This document shows, one piece after another, positions 1-8,713 of a stretch of 64,000 nucleotides of DNA (position 1 is its first letter; every line of letters begins with the position of its first letter). The notes beneath the pieces were generated by a model that did no database searches, was not told the origin of the DNA, and saw nothing but the letters and a program-made list of their open reading frames with translations. This DNA is from Planctomycetota bacterium. GTDB lineage: Bacteria; Planctomycetota; GCA-002687715; DRQF01. Both the position numbers and the translations under genes were made by a program. The stretch lies in contig JACKGY010000004.1 in NCBI GenBank assembly GCA_020639295.1, forward strand, positions 62,001 through 126,000. The letters are read 5' to 3'.

Positions 1-1
1 C

Positions 2-1333
2 CTGGCCGGGCTGGATGACCCCGATGCCTTCCAGGTCATGCTGGAGATGGTCGACAAGGCGACGCCTTTCGTGGAACGCTCCTTCCTCGACCAGGCGGCC
101 CGGATGCAGCACCCGAAGATCCGGGCCTGGTTCCGCGATCGGGGCGCGCGCATGCCGGAGCCCTGCATCCGGCGCGCCGCCCTGGCCAACATGCGGGCCT
201 TCCCCGAGGCCCGGAACGTGCCGGTCTTGAAGAAGCTCTGCGAGAGCGACGAGGCCGAGACCGTCGCCGCGGCCCTCTCGGCGCTCGCCCGCCACGCGCG
301 CGAGCTCGCCGAACCGGTGATCCGCAAGTGCTATCAGCAGGGCGGCGTGCAGAAGGCGGCGGATGCCCTCGATGCCTGCGCCGAACTCTGCGGCGACGAT
401 CCGACCCTGCTCGCCGATCTGCTCCAGATCGCCGGCCAGTCGCGGGCCTGGGAGCTGCGGGTCGTGGCGATGCGCCTCCTTCAGGACCACCATGCCGCCG
501 AGGCGCGCGAGATCCTGCTCGCCAATGCCGAGCACGCGCGGGGCGCGGTCCGGATCGGCGCCTACGACGCCTTGACCTACCTGCGCGACCGTGAGGTCGT
601 CGACTTCCTGATCGGCCGCCTCGACCACGAGGACGGCCGCCCGCTCGGCGAACTCGTCGCCGCCCTGACCAACCTCACCGGTAGTCAGTGGGGTCGTCGG
701 GTCGAGCGCTGGCAGGCCTGGTGGCGGAAGGTCCGCGCCGACTACCCGTTGCCGCCCCGACCGGAGCGAACGGTGGTCGTGCGTGACGACGATGGCCAGC
801 GCTACGGCTTCTACGGCATCGATGTCGATTCCACCCGCGTCGTCTTCGTCATCGACACCTCGGGATCGATGTCGGCCCGGTCGAACACCGGCACGACCGA
901 TCGGATCTACCAGGCCAAGAACGAGCTGAAGTCGGCCCTGAGTCGATTCGGCGAGAAGCACGCCTTCGACATCATCGCCTTCAACGGCGCCCCCCGGGCC
1001 TATGCCGGGCGGCTGGTGAAGGCGAGTCCGGTCGAGCTGGACAAGGCCCGCGCCTGGGTCGACGCCCTGCAGGCGGCCGGCGGCACCAACATCTACGACT
1101 CCCTCGACCTGGCCCTGGCCACCGACGACGTCGATACCGTCTTCCTGCTCTCCGACGGCGCGCCCGGCAACGGCAAGTACGTCGACACCGACCTGATCCT
1201 CGAGGCGATCCGGCGGCAGAACCGCTTCCGGCGGATCAGGATCAACGCCATCGGCATCGGTGTCGCCGGCGAGGCCCGCCGCCTGGTCGAGACCCTCGCC
1301 AAGGAGAACTGGGGCGTCTCCGTCATCCTCTGA
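2..1333 (+). CDS. HEAT-repeat plus von Willebrand A domain protein (5' partial)
   Basis: The frame is open from base 2, so the N terminus lies outside the window; 443 residues are visible. The first half is Ala/Leu/Arg-rich helical repeats of HEAT/ARM type. The C-terminal third is a vWA domain: a hydrophobic strand (VVFVIDTSGSMS) carries the DxSxS metal-ion (MIDAS) signature, followed by a conserved Thr in 'AGGTNIYDSLDLAL' and a 'VFLLSDGAPG' strand. vWA domains bind ligands through a divalent metal; HEAT repeats are protein-binding scaffolds. The substrate and exact role cannot be told. The stop overlaps the 3' end of the convergent next gene by 11 bases. Confidence 0.85.
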   Translation: MAGLDDPDAFQVMLEMVDKATPFVERSFLDQAARMQHPKIRAWFRDRGARMPEPCIRRAALANMRAFPEARNVPVLKKLCESDEAETVAAALSALARHARELAEPVIRKCYQQGGVQKAADALDACAELCGDDPTLLADLLQIAGQSRAWELRVVAMRLLQDHHAAEAREILLANAEHARGAVRIGAYDALTYLRDREVVDFLIGRLDHEDGRPLGELVAALTNLTGSQWGRRVERWQAWWRKVRADYPLPPRPERTVVVRDDDGQRYGFYGIDVDSTRVVFVIDTSGSMSARSNTGTTDRIYQAKNELKSALSRFGEKHAFDIIAFNGAPRAYAGRLVKASPVELDKARAWVDALQAAGGTNIYDSLDLALATDDVDTVFLLSDGAPGNGKYVDTDLILEAIRRQNRFRRIRINAIGIGVAGEARRLVETLAKENWGVSVIL

Positions 1334-2789
1334 CCGGCTGGTCGTCGCCCAGTCCGAGGATCTCCCGGATCGTCGCCTCCAGCGCGCGGGCCTCGTCGCG
1401 GTCGGGGATGCCGTCACCGAGCGTGATGCGGCGGCCGTCGACCAGCTCGAGGCGCAGGCGGTGGTAGGCCCGGTTCCCCGACTGCGCGCCGACGTCGACC
1501 GCGAGATCGCGGATCTCGGGGCGCGCATGCCAGCCGCGACGGACCATGCCGAGGACACGCTTCTCGTAGCCGATCCCGTCCCGGCGGACGTGGATCAGCG
1601 CGGCGGCGAACAGCAGGTGGAAGAAGCCGAGCAGGATCAGGGCCTCGAACAGGCTGAAGACGATCGGGAAGATGATCGGCGCGTCGCTCTTGCTCAGCGC
1701 GAAGCAGACGCCGGCCCAGATCAGCGCCATCACGCCGAGCACCGCCACGACGGCCGGATTGCGGCCGGCCGGAAAATCGAGTTCGATGGCGCCGTCGGCG
1801 AGCCGGCGCAGACCGATCCGCGACCGCGGGCCCGGGCTGCCGCGTCGCTCCGCCTCGGCGAGGTCGATGGCCTGCGGCGCCGCTTCGGTCAGCGTCCGGT
1901 CGGAGTCCTCGGTGACGAAGACCGGGACCTCGAACCGATGGTCGTAGTCGGCGCCGACGAGATCGGCACGGGCTTCGACCCGCCAGACGATGCGGTTGTT
2001 GCCGCGATTCGGGTCGCTGGCGCGCTGGCCCCAGGGGATGACGAAACGGACCGGGATCTCGCTGCCGCCGGCGGCGTTCTGGACCACGGCCTCCGGACCG
2101 ATCGTCCGGTTGCTCTCCCAGAGGAGGTGCTCGGTCGTGGAGCTGTTCTTGCCGTTGCTGGTGGTGACCACGTTCAGGCAGGCGAGCCGCAGGCTCAGGT
2201 CGGATTCGATCTCGACCGGGCGGGCGCTGACGATGCGGCCGACGAGCTCGCCGCCGATGACGCCCGGGCGCGTTTCGAGGATGAGGACGTTGCGGCCGAA
2301 GCGTCGTGCCCGCAGGCTGCTACCGATCGCGAGGCCCAGGAGCAGGAGCCCGATCAGCGGGAAGAGGATCACGATCCAGACCACCGGATCGGCCTCCGAG
2401 TCGGCGAGAGCCAGGGGGGCGACCGTCCAGGAGATCGCGTTCCAGAACAGGGCGAAGATCCAGAGGACGAGGGCCAGGCCACCCTGGCTGCTGACGATCT
2501 CGCCGCTCGCCCAGTCGGGACGCCAGAGCCAGGGACGTTCAGGCTCGGCCGCGACCAGGGCGTGGCGGCGCGCCATCGTGCCGCGCATGCGCAGGGCCGC
2601 GATCATGATGCCGAGCCCGACCACGCTGAACACGCCGCCCACCACCAGGACCACGGCCAGGCCATCGCCGCCGTCGAGTCCCACCAGGAGGGAGATGATG
2701 CCCACCGCCGCGAAGACCGCGCCGAAGCCGAAGAGGAAGAAGAAGCCAACCTGGTCGGCACATCCGGTACGAGGCGTGGTCTCGTTCAT
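1323..2789 (-). CDS. DUF3592-like multi-pass membrane protein
   Basis: A 488-residue protein beginning at an ATG 35 bases downstream of the hybrid kinase stop, so probably co-transcribed with it. Hydrophobic segments lie near residues 15-37, 41-65, 103-125 and 130-155, then a long extracytoplasmic-like beta-rich region, then two further helices near 340-395 and a soluble C-terminal domain. The arrangement (membrane helices around a soluble beta domain, a long signal-less N terminus) resembles DUF3592 proteins, whose function is unknown. The family assignment is by general resemblance and is tentative. The frame is open further upstream, but that extension overlaps the kinase 3' end and is not protein-like. 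Confidence 0.7.
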   Translation of the reverse strand: MNETTPRTGCADQVGFFFLFGFGAVFAAVGIISLLVGLDGGDGLAVVLVVGGVFSVVGLGIMIAALRMRGTMARRHALVAAEPERPWLWRPDWASGEIVSSQGGLALVLWIFALFWNAISWTVAPLALADSEADPVVWIVILFPLIGLLLLGLAIGSSLRARRFGRNVLILETRPGVIGGELVGRIVSARPVEIESDLSLRLACLNVVTTSNGKNSSTTEHLLWESNRTIGPEAVVQNAAGGSEIPVRFVIPWGQRASDPNRGNNRIVWRVEARADLVGADYDHRFEVPVFVTEDSDRTLTEAAPQAIDLAEAERRGSPGPRSRIGLRRLADGAIELDFPAGRNPAVVAVLGVMALIWAGVCFALSKSDAPIIFPIVFSLFEALILLGFFHLLFAAALIHVRRDGIGYEKRVLGMVRRGWHARPEIRDLAVDVGAQSGNRAYHRLRLELVDGRRITLGDGIPDRDEARALEATIREILGLGDDQPVRG

Positions 2790-2824
2790 GTTCCACCTGT
2801 CGCGATCGTGGTCACCTGGGGCAG

Positions 2825-5800
2825 TCAGCGGAGCGCGCGGGCGAGCGCACGCGAGAGATCGTCGGAGCTGAAGGGCTTGGGCAGCCGGGCGCGGAACCCG
2901 TGGTCCTCGTGGCGGGCGAAGGTCTCGTCCTTGGAGTAGCCGGAGGTGACGATGATGCGCGCCGACGGGTCCAGCTGAAGAAGCTGGCGACTGGCCTCGA
3001 GGCCGCCCATGCCCCCGGGAACGGTGAGGTCGAGGATGACCGCGGCGAAGGGCCGACCTTCCTCGAGGGCCTGGCGGAAGGCCGCGATCGCCCGGTCGCC
3101 GTCCGCGCATTCCACCACGCTGCAGCCGAAGCGCTCGAGCACCCGGCGCGCGAAGCTGCGGACGGTCTCCTGATCGTCCATGAGCAGGATGCGGCCCTCG
3201 AAGCGGGCGACCGCCTCGGCCGGCTCGCTCTCGTCCGTCTTCGAGTCGCTGGTCGCCGGTAGCCGGATGCGGAAGGTGGCTCCGCGGCCGTACTCGGACT
3301 CGACGCCGATGGTGCCGCCGTGGCGCTGGACGATGGAGTGGGCGATGGACAGGCCCAAGCCGTTGCCCTCGTCCTTCGTGGAGAAGTAGGGATCGAAGAT
3401 GCGCGGCAGGACTTCGGTACGGATGCCGGGGCCGTCGTCCACGATCCTGATCTCGACCGCCTCGCCCATCTTGGCCTCGGGATCGGCCACGCGCTGGGCG
3501 ATGACCTCGAGGTGCCCACGCTCGGCCATGGCCTGACGCGCGTTGATCAGGATGTTGCTGAAGACCTGATGGAACTGGCCGACGTCGATGTGCACCAGCG
3601 GGAGATCGCCGGCGATCTGCAGCCGGCATTCGACGCCCGAGCCGCGCATCGAGAACTCGACCGAGTCACGGATCACGGCGGCGATCTCGCTCACCTCCCG
3701 CAGGGGAGCACCGCCGCGCGAGAAGGTCAGGAGCTGCTGGGTGAGGTTGCGGGCCTTGCCGCAGGCCTTGTCCGAGAGGTCGATGAGCTGGCGGGAATCG
3801 CGGTTCAAGCCGGGGTCGGCGGCGATCAGGTCGATGTTGCCGCCGATGGCCGTGAGCAGATTGTTGAAGTCATGGGCAATGCCGCCGGCCAGGACGCCGA
3901 GGGCATCGAGCCTGGTGATGCGTTCCTGGGCTTCGGCCGCGCGTTCGAGATCGGCGGTCCGTTCCCGCACCTCGGCCTCGAGCGCGTGGCGCATGCGGCG
4001 CTGCTGGAAGAGGGCGTAGACCACGGCCCCGAGCCCGGCGATGACCAGGATGAGCAGGACGACGAACCAGGACTGCTGCCAGAACAGGGGCAGCACTTCG
4101 ATCCAGGGCGAGACCACCTCGGGACCGGCGCGGCCCTCGACGTCGATCGGTACCAGGTGCAGTCGGTAGCGACCACTGGGGATGTTCTGGTACAGGACCT
4201 CGCGCAGCGGCACGAGCCGAGCTTCGCCAAAGTCCTCCTCGAGACCCTCCAGGCGCAGCCGGAAGCGGACCCTGTCCTCGTCGATGAACGAGATGGCCCG
4301 GAAGCGGAAGGCCAGGTCGTTGGCCGGCTGTTCCAGGACGATGTCCGCGTTGATGTCCTGGGGTTCGCCGCTCGCCTCGATCCCGGTGAAGGTGACGCTC
4401 GGACCGCTGCTGCGTCGATGCTCCTCGCCCGGGTGGAAGACCGAGACCCCGCGATCGGTTCCGATCCAGACCCGATCGCGGCCATCGACCACCGCGGCGG
4501 CCCGGTTGACCTCGAGGCCGAAGAGGCCGTTCTCGCTGCCGACGTGTTCGATCCGGTCACCGTCGCAGATGTAGACGCCGTTGTCGGTGCCCACCCACAG
4601 CCGGTGGCGCGAGTCCTCGACCAGGCCGTAGACCGGGCGTGCGATCCGCGGTTCGGTGCAGATCTCGAGGCGCTCGCCCTCGAGCCGGCAGAGGCCTTCA
4701 CGCGTACCGACCATGACGCTGCCATCGCGACGCTCGACGACCGAGTAGGTGCTGCGCAGGTCCGGCGGATCGATGATCGCCGTGGTGCGATCGCCATCGA
4801 TCAGGATCAGGCCGCCGGCGACCGACGTGGCATAGAGCCTGCCGCTGGCGCCGAGTGCCAGGCGACGGATCTGTCCCGGTACCGCCGTCGTGGTCACCGC
4901 CATCGGCACGAGCTGCTCGTTCTCGATCCGGTAGAGTCCCGATGCCATGCCGGCCCAGAGCCGACCCTGTGCGTCGAACTCGACGGTGTTGAACGAGTCG
5001 CGCGGAATCTCCAGCGGGACCTTGCGGATGCCGTCGCCACGCTGGTCCCGGCTCAGGGCCTCGGGCGGCACGTGGAAGAGGCCGACGCTCTCGCTCGCCA
5101 CCCAGATGCTGCCGTCGCGATCGAGGGCGAGGTCCATGATCCGGCCGTGGCGCCCGGCGGGAGCGAGGCGCAGCCGGCGGACTTCGCGGCCGTCGAGAAT
5201 GGTGAGGCCGCAGCTGTTGTGGCCGAGGACGAGCATGCCGCCGGGCGTCTCGACGATCGCCGTGACCTCGTCCTCGAGCAGGCCGTGTTCGGCATCGAAG
5301 CCGGCGATGCGGCGGGAGATGATCTTGGTGAGGCCACGCGAGGTGGCGATCCAGACGTTGCCCTCGCGATCGAGGATGACGTCGTGGACACCGCCCGAGA
5401 TCAGGCCGTTGGCCCTCTCGAGGAATTCGATCCCGCTGGCGGGGTCGTAGTGGGCCACGACCGCGGAGTCGCCGAAGTAGAGGCCGCCGTGTCCGTCGCT
5501 GGCGGCCCGCCCGGGCTTCCAGCGCAGGGCGAGGCTCTCCTCCACGAACCGGGGCCCCTCGGTCTCGAAACGGCCCGGGCCGGTCGTGTCGTCGAAGCGG
5601 ATGCGACCGAGGTGCCCCCGGCCCACGGCCCAGACCTCGTTCCGGTCGGCAACGCTCGCCAGCGCGACGAGATCGGCCGAGCCTTCGCCCGTAATCGTGG
5701 TCACCTCCCGGCTGACCGGGTCGACCAGGCGGAGGTCGCGGTCGGTCGCCACGAGGAGCCGACCGCGATGGAGGGCGGCCGCGCCGATCTTGCGCTCGTC

Positions 5801-6295
5801 GTCGTCGTCGCCGAAGGCGATCGGCTGCCAGCGCTCGTCCAGGCAGATCTCGATCCGGCCGCTGGCGAAGATCAGGATCGGGCGGGTCTCTCCGTCGAGC
5901 TCGAGGAGGAACAGCTCGATCGGGACATCGGTCGTGGGCTTGATGCGCGGCGCGAAGGCCGGGAAGGCGACCCAGCCCTGGGCCTCGTGCCGATAGACGG
6001 CCGAATCGTTGGCGGTCCAGATCCGACCCCGGGTATCGCTCCGGACCAGGGCGTTGGTGACGCCGCTCACGTTGCGCTCGGGGTTCTCCGCCTCCCAGGT
6101 CTGGCCGTCGAAGGCGACCAGGCCGATTCGCGTCGCCAGCCAGATCCGTCCCTCGGCGTCCTGCGCCAGCGAGGCCACCTCCGCCGAAGGCAGGCCCTCG
6201 CGCAGGCCGTAGATCTGGGTGAAATAGTGCTGGGCCGCCAGACGCGGGGCGGCGAGGAGGGCAAAGAGGAGGATGGCGAGGTTGCGGGCGTGCAT
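2825..6295 (-). CDS. beta-propeller hybrid sensor histidine kinase / response regulator
   Basis: About 1156 residues. A signal-like N terminus (MHARNLAILLFALLAAPRL) is followed by many 'two-component regulator propeller' repeats (for example 'GRIWLATRIGL', 'GNVWIATSRGL', 'HRLWVGTDNGV', 'DRVWIGTDRGV'), a Y_Y_Y-type beta domain, one membrane helix (FVVLLILVIAGLGAVVYAL), a HisKA segment with phospho-acceptor His in 'GIAHDFNN', a HATPase with N box 'NILINARQAM' and G boxes 'DDGPGI' and 'GNGLGLS', and a C-terminal receiver with 'LLMDD', phospho-Asp in 'VILDLTVPGG' and Lys in 'LPKPF'. It should sense an envelope signal through the propeller and pass phosphate inward. There is no DNA-binding domain, so a separate output partner is expected. 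An upstream ATG at 6355 would precede the signal peptide and is less likely. Confidence 0.93.
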   Translation of the reverse strand: MHARNLAILLFALLAAPRLAAQHYFTQIYGLREGLPSAEVASLAQDAEGRIWLATRIGLVAFDGQTWEAENPERNVSGVTNALVRSDTRGRIWTANDSAVYRHEAQGWVAFPAFAPRIKPTTDVPIELFLLELDGETRPILIFASGRIEICLDERWQPIAFGDDDDERKIGAAALHRGRLLVATDRDLRLVDPVSREVTTITGEGSADLVALASVADRNEVWAVGRGHLGRIRFDDTTGPGRFETEGPRFVEESLALRWKPGRAASDGHGGLYFGDSAVVAHYDPASGIEFLERANGLISGGVHDVILDREGNVWIATSRGLTKIISRRIAGFDAEHGLLEDEVTAIVETPGGMLVLGHNSCGLTILDGREVRRLRLAPAGRHGRIMDLALDRDGSIWVASESVGLFHVPPEALSRDQRGDGIRKVPLEIPRDSFNTVEFDAQGRLWAGMASGLYRIENEQLVPMAVTTTAVPGQIRRLALGASGRLYATSVAGGLILIDGDRTTAIIDPPDLRSTYSVVERRDGSVMVGTREGLCRLEGERLEICTEPRIARPVYGLVEDSRHRLWVGTDNGVYICDGDRIEHVGSENGLFGLEVNRAAAVVDGRDRVWIGTDRGVSVFHPGEEHRRSSGPSVTFTGIEASGEPQDINADIVLEQPANDLAFRFRAISFIDEDRVRFRLRLEGLEEDFGEARLVPLREVLYQNIPSGRYRLHLVPIDVEGRAGPEVVSPWIEVLPLFWQQSWFVVLLILVIAGLGAVVYALFQQRRMRHALEAEVRERTADLERAAEAQERITRLDALGVLAGGIAHDFNNLLTAIGGNIDLIAADPGLNRDSRQLIDLSDKACGKARNLTQQLLTFSRGGAPLREVSEIAAVIRDSVEFSMRGSGVECRLQIAGDLPLVHIDVGQFHQVFSNILINARQAMAERGHLEVIAQRVADPEAKMGEAVEIRIVDDGPGIRTEVLPRIFDPYFSTKDEGNGLGLSIAHSIVQRHGGTIGVESEYGRGATFRIRLPATSDSKTDESEPAEAVARFEGRILLMDDQETVRSFARRVLERFGCSVVECADGDRAIAAFRQALEEGRPFAAVILDLTVPGGMGGLEASRQLLQLDPSARIIVTSGYSKDETFARHEDHGFRARLPKPFSSDDLSRALARALR

Positions 6296-6404
6296 CAGCT
6301 CGGCTGGGTCAGGACGGGGCGTCACGAACGCCACGAAGGCATCGTCGAGCTGCATGGTAGCGGCTGACTGCGGATCAGGGTAGCCGTCGAAGCGCCGACC
6401 GCGA

Positions 6405-6866
6405 AGCCCCAGCCGCTGGCTGGCCTAGCTTCCTTGCCCGTCGCTCGGGGCCTCGTCTCGACGATGCACGCCCGTCGCCTTCGACGCCCATGCCGGCTGG
6501 GCAGCCGGCGCTCCGGAGCGCCAGCCGCTGGCTGGCCTAGTCTTCTTCGGCCCTTGCTCGGGGTCTTGCGGCGACGATGGCCATGCTCGGAGTCGTCTAC
6601 GACTCGAACGCGATCGGCCTATAGGCCGGCTGGGCAGCCGGCGCTCCGATGCGCAGCAGGCGCTGCGCGGTCCTTCCGGAGCGCCAGCCGCTGGCTGGCC
6701 TAGTCCTCTTCGCCCGTTGCTCGGGGTCTTGCGGCGACGATGGCCATGCTCGGAGTCGTCTACGACTCGAACGCGATCGGCCTATAGGCCGGCTGGGCAG
6801 CCGGCGCTCCGATGCGCAGCCGGCGCTGCGCGGTCCTTCCGGAGCGCCAGCCGCTGGCTGGCCTAG
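6405..6866. repeat. 163-bp tandem repeat array A, left part
   Basis: One degenerate, shortened unit (about 6405-6514) is followed by two full units starting at 6515 and 6678, then the first 26 bases of a fourth unit (6841-6866). Unit starts are exactly 163 bases apart. Each unit carries palindromes: GCCAGCCGCTGGCTGGC, GCCGGCTGGGCAGCCGGC and GCGCAGCAGGCGCTGCGC. There is no credible coding. The fourth unit is broken by the IS element at CTAG and continues at 8582. Confidence 0.9.
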
Positions 6867-6963
6867 CCCGTATCGCTCACCACATTTACTAGAAAACAGC
6901 CGCCAAGCTTGGAAGAGTGGGGTGAAACAACAGATCCCAGGACTTCCAGCGAGGTGGCTGTAG

Positions 6964-8370
6964 GTGACAGAGTGTAACGGCGAGCGGGTGACGAGCCGAG
7001 GCCCGGGCAGGCGAGAATTCACGGCATCTTTCGACGGCGGCCAGATCAGCTCGGACGCAGGCGGTTTGCTCCTACACGAGGTCGATCGCCGCCTTTCCCT
7101 CTTCGATCGCTTCGCATCTTGCTTCCACGACTACCGAGATCCGAGCCGGATCGACCACAGCGTCCGCGACCTGGTGGCTCAGCGTGTGATGGCGATTGCG
7201 CTCGGCTACGAGGACCTGAACGACCACGACGAGCTCAGCCGCGATCCGCTTCTGGCCGCCCTGGTCGGGAAGGCCGACCCGACGGGCTTGGAGCGCCGTC
7301 GCGACCGTGATCGAGGTCGGCCTCTCGCGAGCAGCAGCACCCTGAATCGCGTCGAGCTCTCGCGTAGCGGCGAGGCGTCCAAGGACCGCTACCGTCGGAT
7401 CGAGCTGAGCTCGGATGCCGTCGACGAGCTTCTGGTGGATCTCTTCGTCGAGTCTCACGCGGACGAGCCCGAGGAGATCATCCTCGACTTCGACGCGACC
7501 GACGATCCGATCCACGGCCGTCAGGAAGGTCGCTTCTTCCACGGTTACTACGACTGCTACTGCTACATGCCGCTCTACATCTTCGCCGGCGATCATCTGC
7601 TGTCGGCACGATTGCGCATGAGCAACCAGGACGGTGCGGCCGGCTCGCTCGAGGAGCTGCAACGCATTGTGGCCCAGCTCCGTACGCGCTGGACGAAGAC
7701 GAGGATCATCGTCCGCGCCGACTCCGGCTTCTGCCGCAATGGCTTCCTCGATTGGTGCGAGGAAAACGGGGTCGACTACGTGATCGGCCTTGCTCGCAAC
7801 GCCCGCCTCGAGTCCGAGCTCGAGGATCACCTGCTCGACGCTGAGGACCTCTGCGAGAGCTTCGGCCGCAAGGTCGCGCTCTTCCACTGCTTCAACTGGC
7901 GGACGATCGACTCCTGGTCTCGCGAGCGGCGGGTGATCGGCAAAGCGGAGTGCTCGAGGAAGGGGCGAAACCCACGCTTCATCGTCACCTCGCTTCCTTG
8001 CGACGATCACCACGAAGCCGAACGAATCTACCGCGACATCTACTGTCAGCGCGGCGAAATGGAGAACCGGATCAAGGAGCAGCAGCTCGACCTCTTTGCC
8101 GACCGGACGAGCGCCCACACGATGCAGGCGAACCAGATCCGCCTCTACTTCTCGTCGATAGCCTACGTCCTCGTCGACGCGCTGCGACGGATCGGGCTGA
8201 AGGGGACGGAAGCCGAGCGGGCGCAGTGTGGCACCATCCGGCTGAAGCTGCTGAAGATCGGCGCTCGGGTCCGGGTGACCTGCCGGCGAATCTGGATCAA
8301 CATGTCGAGCGCCTGCCCCTACAAGGACATCTTCTTCGCCGCCTGGCGGAACATCTGCGCCACGACGTAG
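6964..8370 (+). CDS. IS1380-family DDE transposase
   Basis: A 468-residue protein with a GTG start. It carries the family hallmarks: 'DFDATDDPIHGRQEG' (first catalytic Asp near residue 177), 'RADSGFCRNGF' (second Asp near 253) and 'QRGEMENRIKEQQLD' (catalytic Glu near 365-367). Length and motif spacing fit full-length IS1380 transposases, with no frameshift. It catalyses cut-and-paste movement of the surrounding element. The start is set by the absence of an in-frame ATG before the conserved N terminus; the ribosome-binding site is weak, as is common for transposases. Confidence 0.96.
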   Translation: MTECNGERVTSRGPGRREFTASFDGGQISSDAGGLLLHEVDRRLSLFDRFASCFHDYRDPSRIDHSVRDLVAQRVMAIALGYEDLNDHDELSRDPLLAALVGKADPTGLERRRDRDRGRPLASSSTLNRVELSRSGEASKDRYRRIELSSDAVDELLVDLFVESHADEPEEIILDFDATDDPIHGRQEGRFFHGYYDCYCYMPLYIFAGDHLLSARLRMSNQDGAAGSLEELQRIVAQLRTRWTKTRIIVRADSGFCRNGFLDWCEENGVDYVIGLARNARLESELEDHLLDAEDLCESFGRKVALFHCFNWRTIDSWSRERRVIGKAECSRKGRNPRFIVTSLPCDDHHEAERIYRDIYCQRGEMENRIKEQQLDLFADRTSAHTMQANQIRLYFSSIAYVLVDALRRIGLKGTEAERAQCGTIRLKLLKIGARVRVTCRRIWINMSSACPYKDIFFAAWRNICATT

Positions 8371-8577
8371 AGAACCCAACCTCCAATCAGCACGCGCGGA
8401 AACGACCTGCGCCCGAGGTCCGCACAGGGCGTCCCAATACGCCCATTCTCGGCCTCGAGACCCGCTCAGGTCCCCACACTCGCACCGATCTCAGGCGGGA
8501 CGACCCAGAGTCGACCCTCGGACATCGCAGATCCCGGGAGTAGACCACCTGCGGATCGGCGTGGTGAGCGAAGCGGG
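8371..8577. other. IS1380 right-end non-coding segment
   Basis: About 200 bases between the transposase stop and the right inverted repeat. No open frame of interest was seen. It ends with the 17-bp terminal repeat described for the element. Confidence 0.6.
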
Positions 8578-8708
8578 CTAGTCTTCTTCGCCCGTTGCTC
8601 GTGGTCTTGCGGCGACGATGGCCATGCTCGGAGTCGTCTATGATTCGAACGCGATCGGTCTCGAGGCCGGCTGGGCAGCCGGCGCTCCGAGGCGCAGCCG
8701 GCGCTCCG
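8578..8708. repeat. 163-bp tandem repeat array A, right remnant
   Basis: This is the continuation of the unit interrupted by the IS element, starting with the duplicated CTAG. It runs through the conserved core (TCTTCTTCGCCCGTTGCTCG, then GCCGGCTGGGCAGCCGGC) and decays into the 3' end of the redoxin gene, whose stop codon is only a few bases further on. The core uses the array A version of the sequence ('GGCCATGCTCGGAGTCGTC') and not that of array B. Confidence 0.85.
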
Positions 8709-8713
8709 ATCGA

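Larger units (their letters stand above)
6867..8577 (+). mobile_element. IS1380-family insertion sequence, complete (1711 bp)
   Basis: The ends are defined by imperfect terminal inverted repeats: left CCCGTATCGCTCACCAC (6867-6883) and the complement of 8561-8577, CCCGCTTCGCTCACCAC, matching at 15 of 17 bases. A 4-bp direct repeat CTAG flanks the element (6863-6866 and 8578-8581), the expected target duplication. Removing the element and one CTAG restores an uninterrupted 163-bp repeat unit, so the insertion point is certain. It carries one transposase gene. The intact ends and intact gene suggest a recent, possibly still mobile insertion. Confidence 0.95.

Noticed and set aside
3320..6367. 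Very long open frame on the + strand opposite the hybrid kinase
   Set aside because: A GC-skew shadow: Asp/Gly/Val/Ala-rich with no domain, wholly antisense to a protein with many recognised motifs.
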